From positions 65,855-129,854 of the forward strand of contig CAKUKE010000005.1 of assembly GCA_934662505.1 (NCBI GenBank): a DNA stretch of 64,000 bases, written 5' to 3'. A program made the translations under genes and the position numbers. The stretch's first letter is position 1. Each line of letters begins with the position of its first letter. The DNA is from an uncultured Clostridia bacterium (GTDB lineage: Bacteria; Bacillota; Clostridia; Christensenellales; Aristaeellaceae). Of this stretch, positions 50,588 to 58,953 are shown piece after piece. Below the pieces are notes generated by a model, which saw only the letters and a program-made list of their open reading frames with translations, ran no database searches and was not told where the DNA came from.

Positions 50588-51463
50588 ATGAGAAGGCGGA
50601 TCATGGCGCTGCTGGCTGCGGCGGTCATACTGCTGACCGTCGCTCTGCCAGCGCGGGCGCACGACCGGAAAGAACATGACGCTGATCTGGAATATGTTCT
50701 GTTTGACAAAAAAGATAAATACAGGGAAGCACACCCGAAAGTTGCCGACATGCTCAAGGCGTTGGAGGATGCGGTCTACCTTACGGTCGACCAGTACAAC
50801 GGGCAAGGTTCGGAACAGCTTGAGTTTTTAAAAAGCATGGGTGTAAAGGGTTTGCCAGACTCCGTTGATGAATTTAATTTTTCCAGCAATCACACGCACC
50901 GGCGTTATACGCATAAAGGCTGGGACTTTGAATACCCTGAGCAATCTCATTGGTCAATCCATAAAAGCATTTTAATCAACACGGTTCAAAGAATACTCTT
51001 TGAAAACGAAAAACAGCCGTTGTCCTGGCTTCCCTGGCTGTCCGAAATCCTCTACGGCACGTCTGAAGACCCTAAACAGCGGGACAGCTTTTGTGCATTG
51101 CTCTATTATGTTCATATTCTGGGCGATCACATTGCAGCTGAAAAATACACGCAGCTGGCCGATATTGCTCCACTCGTCCGTCCCAACGACAAACAGAATC
51201 CGGGGCTCATCCCGGAATTGCAGAAGCACTTAGACATCCTGTTTGCCTCGCAGCAGTTTTCTTATACTTATGGTGCTTTGAAAGGTGAACTGGATGCTTT
51301 GAACGCAAAGGCAGAAAAGCTGGTTTCTTCTACGGGAGGCATCAACACCGACGAGAAGTTCAGCCAGTATCATCAGCTTGCCGAAGACTTAAAAGAGCTC
51401 CTGTCATATTACCTCCATACGTTGTTGATGAACGAACCCTTCTTCGCCGACCATTTCAAATAA
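50588..51463 (+). CDS. Secreted protein with phospholipase C / S1-P1 nuclease-like histidine motifs
   Basis: The 291-residue protein has a signal peptide (MRRRIMALLAAAVILLTVALPARA). The mature part carries NHTHRRYTHKGWDFEY and later CALLYYVHILGDHIAAEKY. The HxxGDHxA-type helix with upstream His/Asp residues recalls the zinc site of S1/P1 nucleases and zinc-dependent phospholipase C, but the match is by motif only and the enzyme is not proven. The ATG follows the previous stop with no gap. Base composition changes sharply: the signal region is GC-rich like the neighbours, whereas the mature part (from about 50670) is much more AT-rich, as if a transferred domain had been joined to a local signal sequence. 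Confidence 0.7.
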   Translation: MRRRIMALLAAAVILLTVALPARAHDRKEHDADLEYVLFDKKDKYREAHPKVADMLKALEDAVYLTVDQYNGQGSEQLEFLKSMGVKGLPDSVDEFNFSSNHTHRRYTHKGWDFEYPEQSHWSIHKSILINTVQRILFENEKQPLSWLPWLSEILYGTSEDPKQRDSFCALLYYVHILGDHIAAEKYTQLADIAPLVRPNDKQNPGLIPELQKHLDILFASQQFSYTYGALKGELDALNAKAEKLVSSTGGINTDEKFSQYHQLAEDLKELLSYYLHTLLMNEPFFADHFK

Positions 51464-51496
51464 GCCCCGATACAGCCGCCTCCTGAAGATACAAAA

Positions 51497-51536
51497 CAGT
51501 GGGAACCGTTCCGGGAACGGTTCCCACTGCTTTTTT
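51497..51536 (+). terminator. Terminator of the secreted-protein pair
   Basis: CAGTGGGAACCGTT pairs with AACGGTTCCCACTG around five bases and is followed by TTTTTT. From 51537 to 51724 nothing else is seen. Confidence 0.92.
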
Positions 51537-51724
51537 GCGTTTCATTCCGTGCGGCGCTTCCGCCGCGCTGCCGAAGCCTGCCCGCCGTCCGTATCCTGCC
51601 GTTGCGTACAGGCTGCCCGTACAGTCAGTATGCGGGGAAGTTCTGCAAAAGATCGTAACTCACGGCTGGCTCTGCCATCGCGCAGTCAATGCAGTGCGCC
51701 GAACGTTTTTTCCGCCGTGTGCCG

Positions 51725-54700
51725 TCACTGCGCCCCGGCCGTGGCCTGCGTCAGCGTGCTCATGGCGCTGATCAGGGTCGCGTCGTCCTGCGCGTTCTGA
51801 ATGGCGCTTTGCAGGTAGGAAATGGCGCTTTGCAGGTTCTGCCCCGCCGCGCTGCCGCTGTCCACGGTGTTCATCAGCAGCCGTGCAGACGAAAGCAGGG
51901 TCTCCGCGTCGTTGAGCAGGCTCTGGCTGACGTTGGGCTGCCCGCTCTGGGATGCGCCGCCCTGATGCAGGGTGCAGCTCATGGTCGAAATGAGCGCCGC
52001 GTCGGCGGTACCGTCCCCCGTCATGCGCAGGGCGGCGAAGGCGCCCAGATAATCGGTCAGGACGCCCTGATAGGACGTGCCGATGTAGTTATACAGGGGG
52101 TGCCCCCGGGGAATGATGACCACCGACTGGTTGACCCGGCCGGAGGCGGGACAGCTGTCCGTCGCCAGCAGCTGGGAGGACGCGCACAGCGTCACGTCCA
52201 CATGCATCTGACAGTAGGACGTGGGCGCGCTGTCGGCCGGCCACCAGTCCGTCACGGTGCCGTAGTTCATGGCGTCCCGACGGCAGGCGTCGGTGGCCAA
52301 TTGTCCGCTGACGGCGCAGGTGGTCACCCGGGTCAGCCCGTAGTCGGACGGCGAACCGTCCATGATGTCCCGGTTGGCCAGACCCGTATGGATTTTGCTC
52401 ATGAACGACTGCCAGAGCTTGGCGGCGGAATTGCCGCCGGTGGTCTTGCTGGAAAGCGCCTTGTAATTGTCATGGCCGATCCACACCGTGCCCGTGTAGT
52501 ACCCCGTGATACCGGCGAAGAACACGCCCTTCTGATCCGAGTTGGTGCCCGTCTTGCCCGCCACCGTCTGCCCGGATATTCTGGCGGCGGTGCCGGTGCC
52601 GGAGGAGACGACCTCCTTCATCATGTCCACCGTCAGGTAGGCCGTGGCGGGCTTGAACACCTGCCGCCGCTCCTGACTCTGATGGGCGTCGTAGAGCATG
52701 TTGTGGCTGCTGTCGGCAATGCCCAGGAAGGTGATGGGCGTCTGGTACACCCCGCCGTTGGCCAGGGTGGAAAAGGCGACCGCCATTTCAAGGGGCGTAA
52801 TGCCGGAGGAGCCCAGCGCCAGCCCGAAGGGGGTCTTGTTGATGTGCTTTTCGCTGACGCCCAGCCGCAGCAGGAAGTCCGCCGACCGCTCCACCCCCAC
52901 GTAGTTCATCAGCGCATAGGCGGCGGCGGTGTTGTCGCTGCGCACCAGCGCCCGGCGCAGGGTCTCGGGGCCGCGGTAGGAAGAGCCGCCGTAGTTCTTC
53001 GGCCAGGAATCCTTGCCGTCGCTGCCCGTCCAGCCGGAAATGGGCAGGGGCATGTTATAGAGCACCGTGCCCGCGCCCGCGCCCATTTCAATGGCGGGCG
53101 CGTATACGGCGATGGGCTTGATGGAGGAGCCTACGGGCATGTTCATATCCGTCGCCCGGTTGAGGGTCTTGCGCTGAGTGGGACGGGTACGGCTGCCCAC
53201 GATGGCCTTCACCTCGCCCGTCCGATAATCCATGACCACCGCCGCAGCCTGAGGCTGGGCGATCTCATCGTAGGTGCCGTCCGCGTTGCGGGCGCGGTAC
53301 ACGCTGTCGGCAGGATCCCGCAGAGAGGGATAGTTTTTCCAGTTGTACAGGGTATCCTCCACCGCCTGCTGAATGGAGGTGTCCAGCGCCAGAAACACCT
53401 GATACCCGCCGGTGCGCAGCTTCTGCTCCATTTTGTTGCGGTTGGCGGAGGTATTTTCCAGCCCCTCCTGCTTGAGGAGCACCTGCACCACGTCCCGCAC
53501 CGCATACTCCACATAGTGGGGGTAGGGGTAGAGGGTGTTGCTCTCGGGCGACGTTTCCAGCACGCCCGCCGTCCGGGGGTCGAGCGCCTGCTCATACTCC
53601 TCGCGGGTGATGAACTGGTTTTCATACATGCACCGGAGCACATAGTCCGTGCGGTCGTTGGTGATCTTGGCGTAGTCGGTGGTATCGCTCTGGCGCAGGT
53701 AAAAATTGCGCCGGGGGTTGTAATAGTAGGGGCTGTTGCACACGCCGGCCAGAATGGCGCATTCCCGCAGGGTCAGATCGTTTAAATTGTCCTTGCCGAA
53801 ATAGCCGTAGGCGGCGGTTTTGACCCCATAGTAATCCTCGCCCAGATAAATGGTATTCAGATAGCTCTGGAGTATTTCGTCCTTGGTGTAGCGGGTCTCC
53901 AGCTGCATGGCCAGATAGGCCTCCTGAATTTTCCGCTTATAGGACTTTTCGCTGGAAAGCAGGGTGTTTTTGATCAGCTGCTGGGTAATGGTGGAGCCGC
54001 CCTGCTGGGAGCCGGTCAGAAAGTTGGCCACAAAGGAACCCACGATGCGCTTGACGTCCACGCCGTTATGGGTGTAAAAACGGGCGTCCTCCACCGCCAC
54101 AAAGGCGTTGCGCAGTTTCTCCGGCATGGTGTCGATGGACACCATCACCCGGTTTTCCGTGCCCTTATAATCGGTAATCAGGTTGCCGTCCGCGTCGTAG
54201 ATAAAGGAGGTCTGCGCCTGATCGTCAATGGCGCTCAGATCCAGTTCCGGCGCGGTGTCCATGTACGCCCGGGCGATGCCCACCACCGTACCCGCGCCCG
54301 CCAGACCCGCCACCAGAATGAGCACCACCAGCAGCCGAAAGGCGTTCACCAGCACCGTCAGAATGAAGGAGGGGTGCCGGGAGCGAGGCTTGAAAATGGT
54401 GCGCTTCCGCGGCTTCTCCGGCTCGTCCGCGTCCCAGTCGTCCTCCGGCGGCATGCCGCCGTCTCCCCCGCCGTCTTCCGGGGCGTAACCGTCCTGCGGG
54501 TAACCGCCCGCATAATCCTCTGGGGCGTAACCGTCCTGCGCGCCGCCCTCCTGCGGGTAGCCGCCCGCATAATCCTCCGGGGCGTAACCGTCCTGCGCGC
54601 CGCCGTCCTGCGGGTAGCCGCCTGCATAATTCTCCGGGGCGTAACCGTCCTGCGCGCCGCCGTCCTGCGGGTAGCCGCCTGCATAATTCTCCGGGGCGTA

Positions 54701-54979
54701 ACCGTCCTGCGCGCCGCCGTCCTGCGGGTAACCGCCTGCATAATTCTCCGGGGCATAACCGTCCTGCGCACTGCCATCCTGCGGGTAACCGCCTGCATAA
54801 TTCTCCGGGGCGTAACCGTCCTGCGCGCCGCCGTTCTGCGGATATTCATCCGGCGCATAGCCGTTTTCGCCGCCCGTATAGACCTGCGTATCCTGCGGCG
54901 AACGGTTCCCGTTCCAGGACGGGTAAAGCCGCGTATCCTGCGCGCCCGCATAAGGGGCGTCTTTTCTGTCTTTTCTCAA
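51725..54979 (-). CDS. Class A penicillin-binding protein with an N-terminal Gly/Tyr/Pro/Asp repeat tail
   Basis: This 1084-residue bifunctional wall enzyme has a GT51 transglycosylase domain (EDARFYTHNGVD near 298, GGSTITQQLIKN near 329) and a transpeptidase domain (SSIKP near 618, SDN near 679, KTGT near 808), after a membrane helix at about 203-235. Before the helix, in the cytoplasm, is a ~170-residue low-complexity tail with six copies of a 19-residue unit close to DGYAPENYAGGYPQDGGAQ (57-bp DNA repeat, 54525-54866) plus a shortened one. The C-terminus adds a Ser/Gln/Ala-rich extension. The start is TTG 54979, with GGGAGG 5 bases upstream; no ATG fits. Divergent from yunB. Confidence 0.93.
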   Translation of the reverse strand: MRKDRKDAPYAGAQDTRLYPSWNGNRSPQDTQVYTGGENGYAPDEYPQNGGAQDGYAPENYAGGYPQDGSAQDGYAPENYAGGYPQDGGAQDGYAPENYAGGYPQDGGAQDGYAPENYAGGYPQDGGAQDGYAPEDYAGGYPQEGGAQDGYAPEDYAGGYPQDGYAPEDGGGDGGMPPEDDWDADEPEKPRKRTIFKPRSRHPSFILTVLVNAFRLLVVLILVAGLAGAGTVVGIARAYMDTAPELDLSAIDDQAQTSFIYDADGNLITDYKGTENRVMVSIDTMPEKLRNAFVAVEDARFYTHNGVDVKRIVGSFVANFLTGSQQGGSTITQQLIKNTLLSSEKSYKRKIQEAYLAMQLETRYTKDEILQSYLNTIYLGEDYYGVKTAAYGYFGKDNLNDLTLRECAILAGVCNSPYYYNPRRNFYLRQSDTTDYAKITNDRTDYVLRCMYENQFITREEYEQALDPRTAGVLETSPESNTLYPYPHYVEYAVRDVVQVLLKQEGLENTSANRNKMEQKLRTGGYQVFLALDTSIQQAVEDTLYNWKNYPSLRDPADSVYRARNADGTYDEIAQPQAAAVVMDYRTGEVKAIVGSRTRPTQRKTLNRATDMNMPVGSSIKPIAVYAPAIEMGAGAGTVLYNMPLPISGWTGSDGKDSWPKNYGGSSYRGPETLRRALVRSDNTAAAYALMNYVGVERSADFLLRLGVSEKHINKTPFGLALGSSGITPLEMAVAFSTLANGGVYQTPITFLGIADSSHNMLYDAHQSQERRQVFKPATAYLTVDMMKEVVSSGTGTAARISGQTVAGKTGTNSDQKGVFFAGITGYYTGTVWIGHDNYKALSSKTTGGNSAAKLWQSFMSKIHTGLANRDIMDGSPSDYGLTRVTTCAVSGQLATDACRRDAMNYGTVTDWWPADSAPTSYCQMHVDVTLCASSQLLATDSCPASGRVNQSVVIIPRGHPLYNYIGTSYQGVLTDYLGAFAALRMTGDGTADAALISTMSCTLHQGGASQSGQPNVSQSLLNDAETLLSSARLLMNTVDSGSAAGQNLQSAISYLQSAIQNAQDDATLISAMSTLTQATAGAQ

Positions 54980-55023
54980 CTGAACCTCCCGGGCTGCCGG
55001 AGTCTGCCGGCCGCCTCCTCCCG

Positions 55024-55053
55024 ATTATACCACATCATTTCGGGATATGACAA
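55024..55053 (-). promoter_or_regulatory. Sigma-A promoter of the penicillin-binding protein gene
   Basis: TTGTCA-18-TATAAT on the minus strand, 45 bases before the TTG start. Confidence 0.75.
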
Positions 55054-55094
55054 TCATCCCCGGCGCATACCCTGTTGTCAGGGAGGGAAAACGT

Positions 55095-55778
55095 ATGCCG
55101 GATAAACAGTTAACGAAAAAGAAGGGACTTTTCTTCCGGGGGCGGCGTCTCGGCCGCCTGCTTTTGCTGGCCGTGCTTTTGCTGGCCGCGTCGGCGCTCT
55201 TTCTGGAACGCAATCTGGAAGGGGTCATCCTGACCATGGCGCAGGCACGGGTGCGGGCCATGGCCGTGGAGGTGCTCAACCAGTCGGTGCGGCAGGTGAT
55301 GGGGTCGGGCAAAAGCTACGAGGAGCTGGTGACGGTGCGTTCCGACCAGGCGGGCAGCATCACCATGGTGCAGGCCAATGCGGCGCTGATGAACGATCTG
55401 GCCACCGCCACCGCTCTGCTGGCGCAGGAGAAGCTCCTCTCCTCCGAGGACGACGGGGTGGACATTCCTCTGGGCGCGGCGCTGGGCATTCCCTTTCTGG
55501 CGGCGCTGGGACCGGCGGTGCACGTGCGGCTGGTGCCGGTAGGCGCGGTCACCGCCGCCTTCACCAGCGAATTTGAAAGCGCGGGCATCAACCAGACCCG
55601 GCACAAAATTTATCTGTCCATGCAGACCCGAGTGCAGCTGGTGCTGCCCGCCGGCGGTGAGCAGATGGACTTTTCCTCGCAGGTGCTCATTGCCGAAAGC
55701 ATCATCGTCGGCCGGGTGCCCGAAAGCTTTTTAGAGACGCAGAGCGACTCCGCCCCCTTGCTGGATCTGACCCCCTGA
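55095..55778 (+). CDS. yunB: Sporulation protein YunB
   Basis: The 227-residue protein matches YunB, a mother-cell (sigma-E) sporulation protein of unknown mechanism in Bacillus. One N-terminal membrane helix (LGRLLLLAVLLLAASALFLERNL) is followed by the YunB pattern: ARVRAMAVEVLNQSVRQVM, DQAGSITMVQANAALMNDLA, VDIPLGAALGIPFLAALGPAVHVRLVPVGAVTAAFTSEFESAGINQTRHKIYL, and a final PESFLE. The ATG at 55095 has GGGAGGG 7 bases upstream. I could not assign a sigma-E promoter in the short divergent gap. Its presence is the best evidence that the organism belongs to a spore-forming lineage. Confidence 0.9.
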   Translation: MPDKQLTKKKGLFFRGRRLGRLLLLAVLLLAASALFLERNLEGVILTMAQARVRAMAVEVLNQSVRQVMGSGKSYEELVTVRSDQAGSITMVQANAALMNDLATATALLAQEKLLSSEDDGVDIPLGAALGIPFLAALGPAVHVRLVPVGAVTAAFTSEFESAGINQTRHKIYLSMQTRVQLVLPAGGEQMDFSSQVLIAESIIVGRVPESFLETQSDSAPLLDLTP

Positions 55779-56025
55779 ACCGCCGGTCTGTGTCCGCGCT
55801 CCGGCGCCCGTCCCGTCCCTGCGGCCGGAACAGGGCGCCGTCCAGAAGCGGAATTTTTCGCTATAAAAACATTACGTTCGTTCCCAGAAGCAGGGCGTCA
55901 TCCGTGCAGCAAAAAAGAAGGGGCTTTTCGGCCGTTGTTCGCCCGTTTTTTCCCTCTGGACGAAACGGCTGCAAGGGGGTATGATGAAAGCCTGCGCCGC
56001 AGGGCGCAGGCGGAGGGATACAAAC

Positions 56026-56745
56026 GTGAACAAGGAAAACAAAAGCTGGCTGCTCCGGGGGTTCCGGGACGGCACGCCCATCATGCTGGGCTATCTGGCG
56101 GTGGCCTTTACGCTGGGCATCGCCGCCCGCAGCGCAGGGCTGACCGCGCTGGAGGCCACCCTGACCAGCCTGCTCAACAACGCCTCGGCGGGGGAATACG
56201 CCGGCTTCACCGTCATGCGGGCGGACGGCGGCTACTGGGAAATGGCGCTGATGATGCTGGTGACCAACGCCCGCTACCTGCTCATGTCCTGCGCGCTGAG
56301 CCAGAAGCTGTCCCCCGGCACGGGGATCGGCTGCCGGCTGCTGATCGGCTACGGCGTGACGGACGAGATTTTCGGCGCGGACATGTCCGTCCGGGGCAGC
56401 CTGAACCCCCGGTATCATTTCGGCATGTTTCTCATCGCCTCCGCCGGCTGGGCGGTGGGCACCTGTCTGGGAGTCATGATGGGCAACCTGCTGCCCGCCC
56501 GGCTCACCAGCGCCCTGAGCGTGGGGCTGTACGGCATGTTTCTGGCCATTATTGTTCCGCCCGCCCGGAAGGATCGGATCATTCTCGGGCTGGTGTGCTC
56601 CGCCATGGTGCTCAGCTTCACCCTGTCCCGTCTGTGCCCCGCCCTTGGAGGCGGCATGCGGGTCATTCTGCTGACGGTGGCGCTGTCCTGCGCCGCTGCG
56701 GCGCTGTTTCCCGTCCGGGAGGAAGAGGCGCGTCATGAAGCATAA
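56026..56745 (+). CDS. azlC: AzlC-family branched-chain amino acid exporter, large subunit
   Basis: AzlC with AzlD exports branched-chain amino acids or analogues. The 239-residue protein shows the AzlC pattern GFRDGTPIMLGYLAVAFTLGIAARSAGL, then TNARYLLMSCALSQKL and YGVTDEIFGADM, with five or more membrane helices. The start is GTG 56026, chosen because GGAGGG (56012-56017) lies 8 bases upstream; the in-frame ATGs at 55981 and 55984 have poor spacing to a purine run. The stop overlaps azlD by 11 bases. No Lrp/AsnC-type regulator is beside it; the 247-base leader after yunB has no T-box that I could recognise. Confidence 0.9.
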   Translation: MNKENKSWLLRGFRDGTPIMLGYLAVAFTLGIAARSAGLTALEATLTSLLNNASAGEYAGFTVMRADGGYWEMALMMLVTNARYLLMSCALSQKLSPGTGIGCRLLIGYGVTDEIFGADMSVRGSLNPRYHFGMFLIASAGWAVGTCLGVMMGNLLPARLTSALSVGLYGMFLAIIVPPARKDRIILGLVCSAMVLSFTLSRLCPALGGGMRVILLTVALSCAAAALFPVREEEARHEA

Positions 56746-57040
56746 CGTATATCTTTACATTCTCATCATGGCGGCGGTCACCTTTCTCATCCGCGCGCTG
56801 CCGCTGACCCTCATCCGCCGCCCCATCCGCAACCGGTTTCTTCGGTCGTTTCTCTACTATGTACCCTATGTGACGCTGGCGGTCATGACCTTTCCGGACA
56901 TTCTGGACGCTACGTCCACGCCGCTTTCGGGCGCGCTGGCGCTGGTGGCCGGGGTGGCGCTGGCCTGGTCGGGGCGCAGCCTGTTCACCGTATCCGCCCT
57001 CTCCTGCGCCGCGGTGCTGCTGGCGGAATGCTTTCTGTGA
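56735..57040 (+). CDS. azlD: AzlD-family branched-chain amino acid exporter, small subunit
   Basis: The 101-residue protein with three to four membrane helices has the AzlD pattern: AAVTFLIRALPLTLIRRPIRNRFLRSFLYYVPYVTLAVMTFP, with the RxxP motif. It overlaps azlC by 11 bases, with GAGGAAGAGG as ribosome binding site inside azlC, so the two are translationally coupled and form one exporter. Confidence 0.9.
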   Translation: MKHNVYLYILIMAAVTFLIRALPLTLIRRPIRNRFLRSFLYYVPYVTLAVMTFPDILDATSTPLSGALALVAGVALAWSGRSLFTVSALSCAAVLLAECFL

Positions 57041-57092
57041 CCCCGTCCCATGCGGCACGCCGCCCGGTTTTTCACGCATGTCCTGCATAAAG

Positions 57093-57125
57093 AAACGGCG
57101 TTCGGTCTCCCGAACGCCGTTTTTC
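57093..57125. terminator. Bidirectional terminator between azlD and the ABC permease gene
   Basis: AAACGGCGTTCGG pairs with CCGAACGCCGTTT around three bases, with T-runs on both outer sides. It lies between two convergent genes. Confidence 0.92.
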
Positions 57126-57149
57126 TGCGGCTTTACGCCCGCGTCGCCC

Positions 57150-57851
57150 TTATCTGCGGCTGCGGGACATTTTCTTTTCCGCCAGCGAAATAAGCCGGCC
57201 AAATACGAAGGTAAGGAAAAAATAGATCAGCGCGGCCACGGCCAGACATTCCAGACTGTTGTAGGTCTTGGCGATGACCCCCTTGGCGCGGTACATCAGA
57301 TCGGCGATGCCGATGACGGACACAATGGAGCTTTCCTTGATGACGGTCACAAATTCGTTACCCAGCGCAGGCAGAATGTTCCGCACCGCCTGCGGCAGAA
57401 TCACCAGCCCCATGGCCTGTTTTTTCTCAAAGCCCAGACTGCGGGCGGCCTCCATCTGCCCCTTGTCCACCGCCTGAATGCCCGAGCGGATGATCTCCGC
57501 CACGTAGGCGCAGCTGTTCAGGCTCATGGCCACCACGCCCGCGGCAAAGCGGTCAAAGTCCGGAATGAAGCTGACGGTGGGGAAGGTGACCCCCAGCATG
57601 GGCAGCCCGTAGAAAATGAACATCAGCTGCACCATCAGCGGCGTGCCGCGGAAAAATTCCACATAGGCGGTCGCCAGCCATTTCAGCGGCTTGATGCGGC
57701 TCATCTTGGCCATGGCCATCAGCGTGCCCAGCACCGTGCCCAGCAGCACCGTAAAAAAAGAAATGATCAGCGTGTTGCGCACGCCCTCCAGAAAGAAGGG
57801 GTAAAAGCGGGTCACCAGCGAGCCCATGGTCTCAAGAAAAGTCAGTTTCAT
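57150..57851 (-). CDS. Polar amino acid ABC transporter permease
   Basis: The 233-residue permease belongs to the HisM/GlnP group. Helices begin with FLEGVRNTLIISFFTVLLGTVLGTLMAMA; the family line YVEFFRGTPLMVQLMFIFYGLP follows, and the coupling loop is GQMEAARSLGFEKKQAMGLVILPQAVRNILPALGNEF. GGAGG lies 10 bases before the ATG. It sits 179 bases after the binding-protein gene and must be on its transcript. The matching ATPase (GlnQ type) is not in the window, so the importer must borrow one from elsewhere. Confidence 0.93.
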   Translation of the reverse strand: MKLTFLETMGSLVTRFYPFFLEGVRNTLIISFFTVLLGTVLGTLMAMAKMSRIKPLKWLATAYVEFFRGTPLMVQLMFIFYGLPMLGVTFPTVSFIPDFDRFAAGVVAMSLNSCAYVAEIIRSGIQAVDKGQMEAARSLGFEKKQAMGLVILPQAVRNILPALGNEFVTVIKESSIVSVIGIADLMYRAKGVIAKTYNSLECLAVAALIYFFLTFVFGRLISLAEKKMSRSRR

Positions 57852-57976
57852 AAGCCGTCAACCTCCGGGTCATTGTGTCCTTCCCCGCCGGGGGAGGGAA
57901 GCGCCGTCCTCTGCATTTTTTATTCCGCGCAGGCGCCGCCCTCCCGTGCCGGGAAGAAGCGCCGTACATACGGACG

Positions 57977-58003
57977 CCGGAAGGCCGCGCTCGCACCTTC
58001 CGG
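57977..58003 (-). promoter_or_regulatory. Intercistronic stem-loop between binding-protein and permease genes
   Basis: CCGGAAGG pairs perfectly with CCTTCCGG around 11 bases, 28 bases after the binding-protein stop, with no T-run. It probably protects the upstream message so that more binding protein than permease is made. Confidence 0.55.
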
Positions 58004-58030
58004 TATCCGTTTCTATTCCGCCGGCAGCGG

Positions 58031-58831
58031 TCACTCCGCCGCTTCCGCTTCCTGCTTCCAGATGGCGTCGTATTCTTCAAAGGCCGCCAGGTAGGAGCCG
58101 TCCTCCACCACCTGATCCACCACCTTGTTGACGATGTCCAGGAAGTCTTCGTTGCCCTGCGCCACGACGCAGGCCTTGCCGAAGGCGGCTTCTTCCTCGG
58201 AGAAGGTGAAGTCGGCCACTTCCAGATTATCGTTCTGCGCCACCATGCCCAGACCCACCGCAGCGTCGCACACAAAGCCTACGATGCCGCCGTTGACGGT
58301 CTCCATGGCCAGACTGGGGTACACATCCAGTTCAAACAGCTCGGAGTCGGGCAGCGCAGAGGTGATCAGCTTGGACTGCACCGTACCCATCTGGGCGCCC
58401 ACCTTCTGACCCGCCAGGGACTCCTTGGTGGTGTACACGCTGCCGTTGCCTTTCTTGACGATGAGCAGCTGTTCGCTCTTTTCATACTGATGGCTGAAGT
58501 CGATGACCTTGGCCCGCTCCTCGTCCACGGTGAAGGCGGCGATGCCGATATCCACCACGCCGGACTTGACTGCGTCAATGATGCCGTCAAAGCTCATGTC
58601 CGTCACCTTCAGCTCCACGCCCAGCTCATCGGCGATCTTCTGCGCCAGCCAGATGTCGCAGCCGATGGGATTGGCGTCGTTATCCAGAAATTCATAGGGG
58701 CCGTAGGTGGCCTCGGTGCCAACGGTCAGAACGCCCTTGGCCTTGATCTTGTCCAGCACGGTCTCCGCGCAGGCGCTTACGCCGCCCAGTACCAGGCACA
58801 CAGTGAGAAGCAACGCGATCAGCTTTTTCAT
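58031..58831 (-). CDS. Amino acid ABC transporter substrate-binding protein
   Basis: The 266-residue SBP family 3 protein has a signal (MKKLIALLLTVCLVLGGVSACAE; SPase I site SACA or lipobox VSAC). The mature part shows GVLTVGTEATYGPYEFLDNDANPIGCDIWLAQKIADELGVEL, FDGIIDAVKSGVVDIGIAAFTVDEERAKVIDFSHQY and VGAQMGTVQSKL, the usual core for binding polar amino acids such as glutamine, cystine or arginine. The ligand is not readable. GGAGGGG lies 7 bases before the ATG. First gene of the unit. Confidence 0.93.
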   Translation of the reverse strand: MKKLIALLLTVCLVLGGVSACAETVLDKIKAKGVLTVGTEATYGPYEFLDNDANPIGCDIWLAQKIADELGVELKVTDMSFDGIIDAVKSGVVDIGIAAFTVDEERAKVIDFSHQYEKSEQLLIVKKGNGSVYTTKESLAGQKVGAQMGTVQSKLITSALPDSELFELDVYPSLAMETVNGGIVGFVCDAAVGLGMVAQNDNLEVADFTFSEEEAAFGKACVVAQGNEDFLDIVNKVVDQVVEDGSYLAAFEEYDAIWKQEAEAAE

Positions 58832-58875
58832 TTTATAACCCCTCCGAAAGAATTTTTATTCAAGGTACGTGTATG

Positions 58876-58903
58876 ATTATACGCAGTGTTCTGAATATGT
58901 CAA
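58876..58903 (-). promoter_or_regulatory. Consensus sigma-A promoter of the amino acid importer
   Basis: TTGACA-16-TATAAT on the minus strand, 45 bases before the ATG. Confidence 0.9.
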
Positions 58904-58953
58904 GGGGTTTTCTGCATTTTTCTGAAAAAATTTTCAAGTTTTATACCGTGCCC

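Noticed and set aside
55779..56025. T-box riboswitch before azlC
   Set aside because: No T-box consensus (the conserved TGG-containing bulge before a terminator) could be found in the leader.
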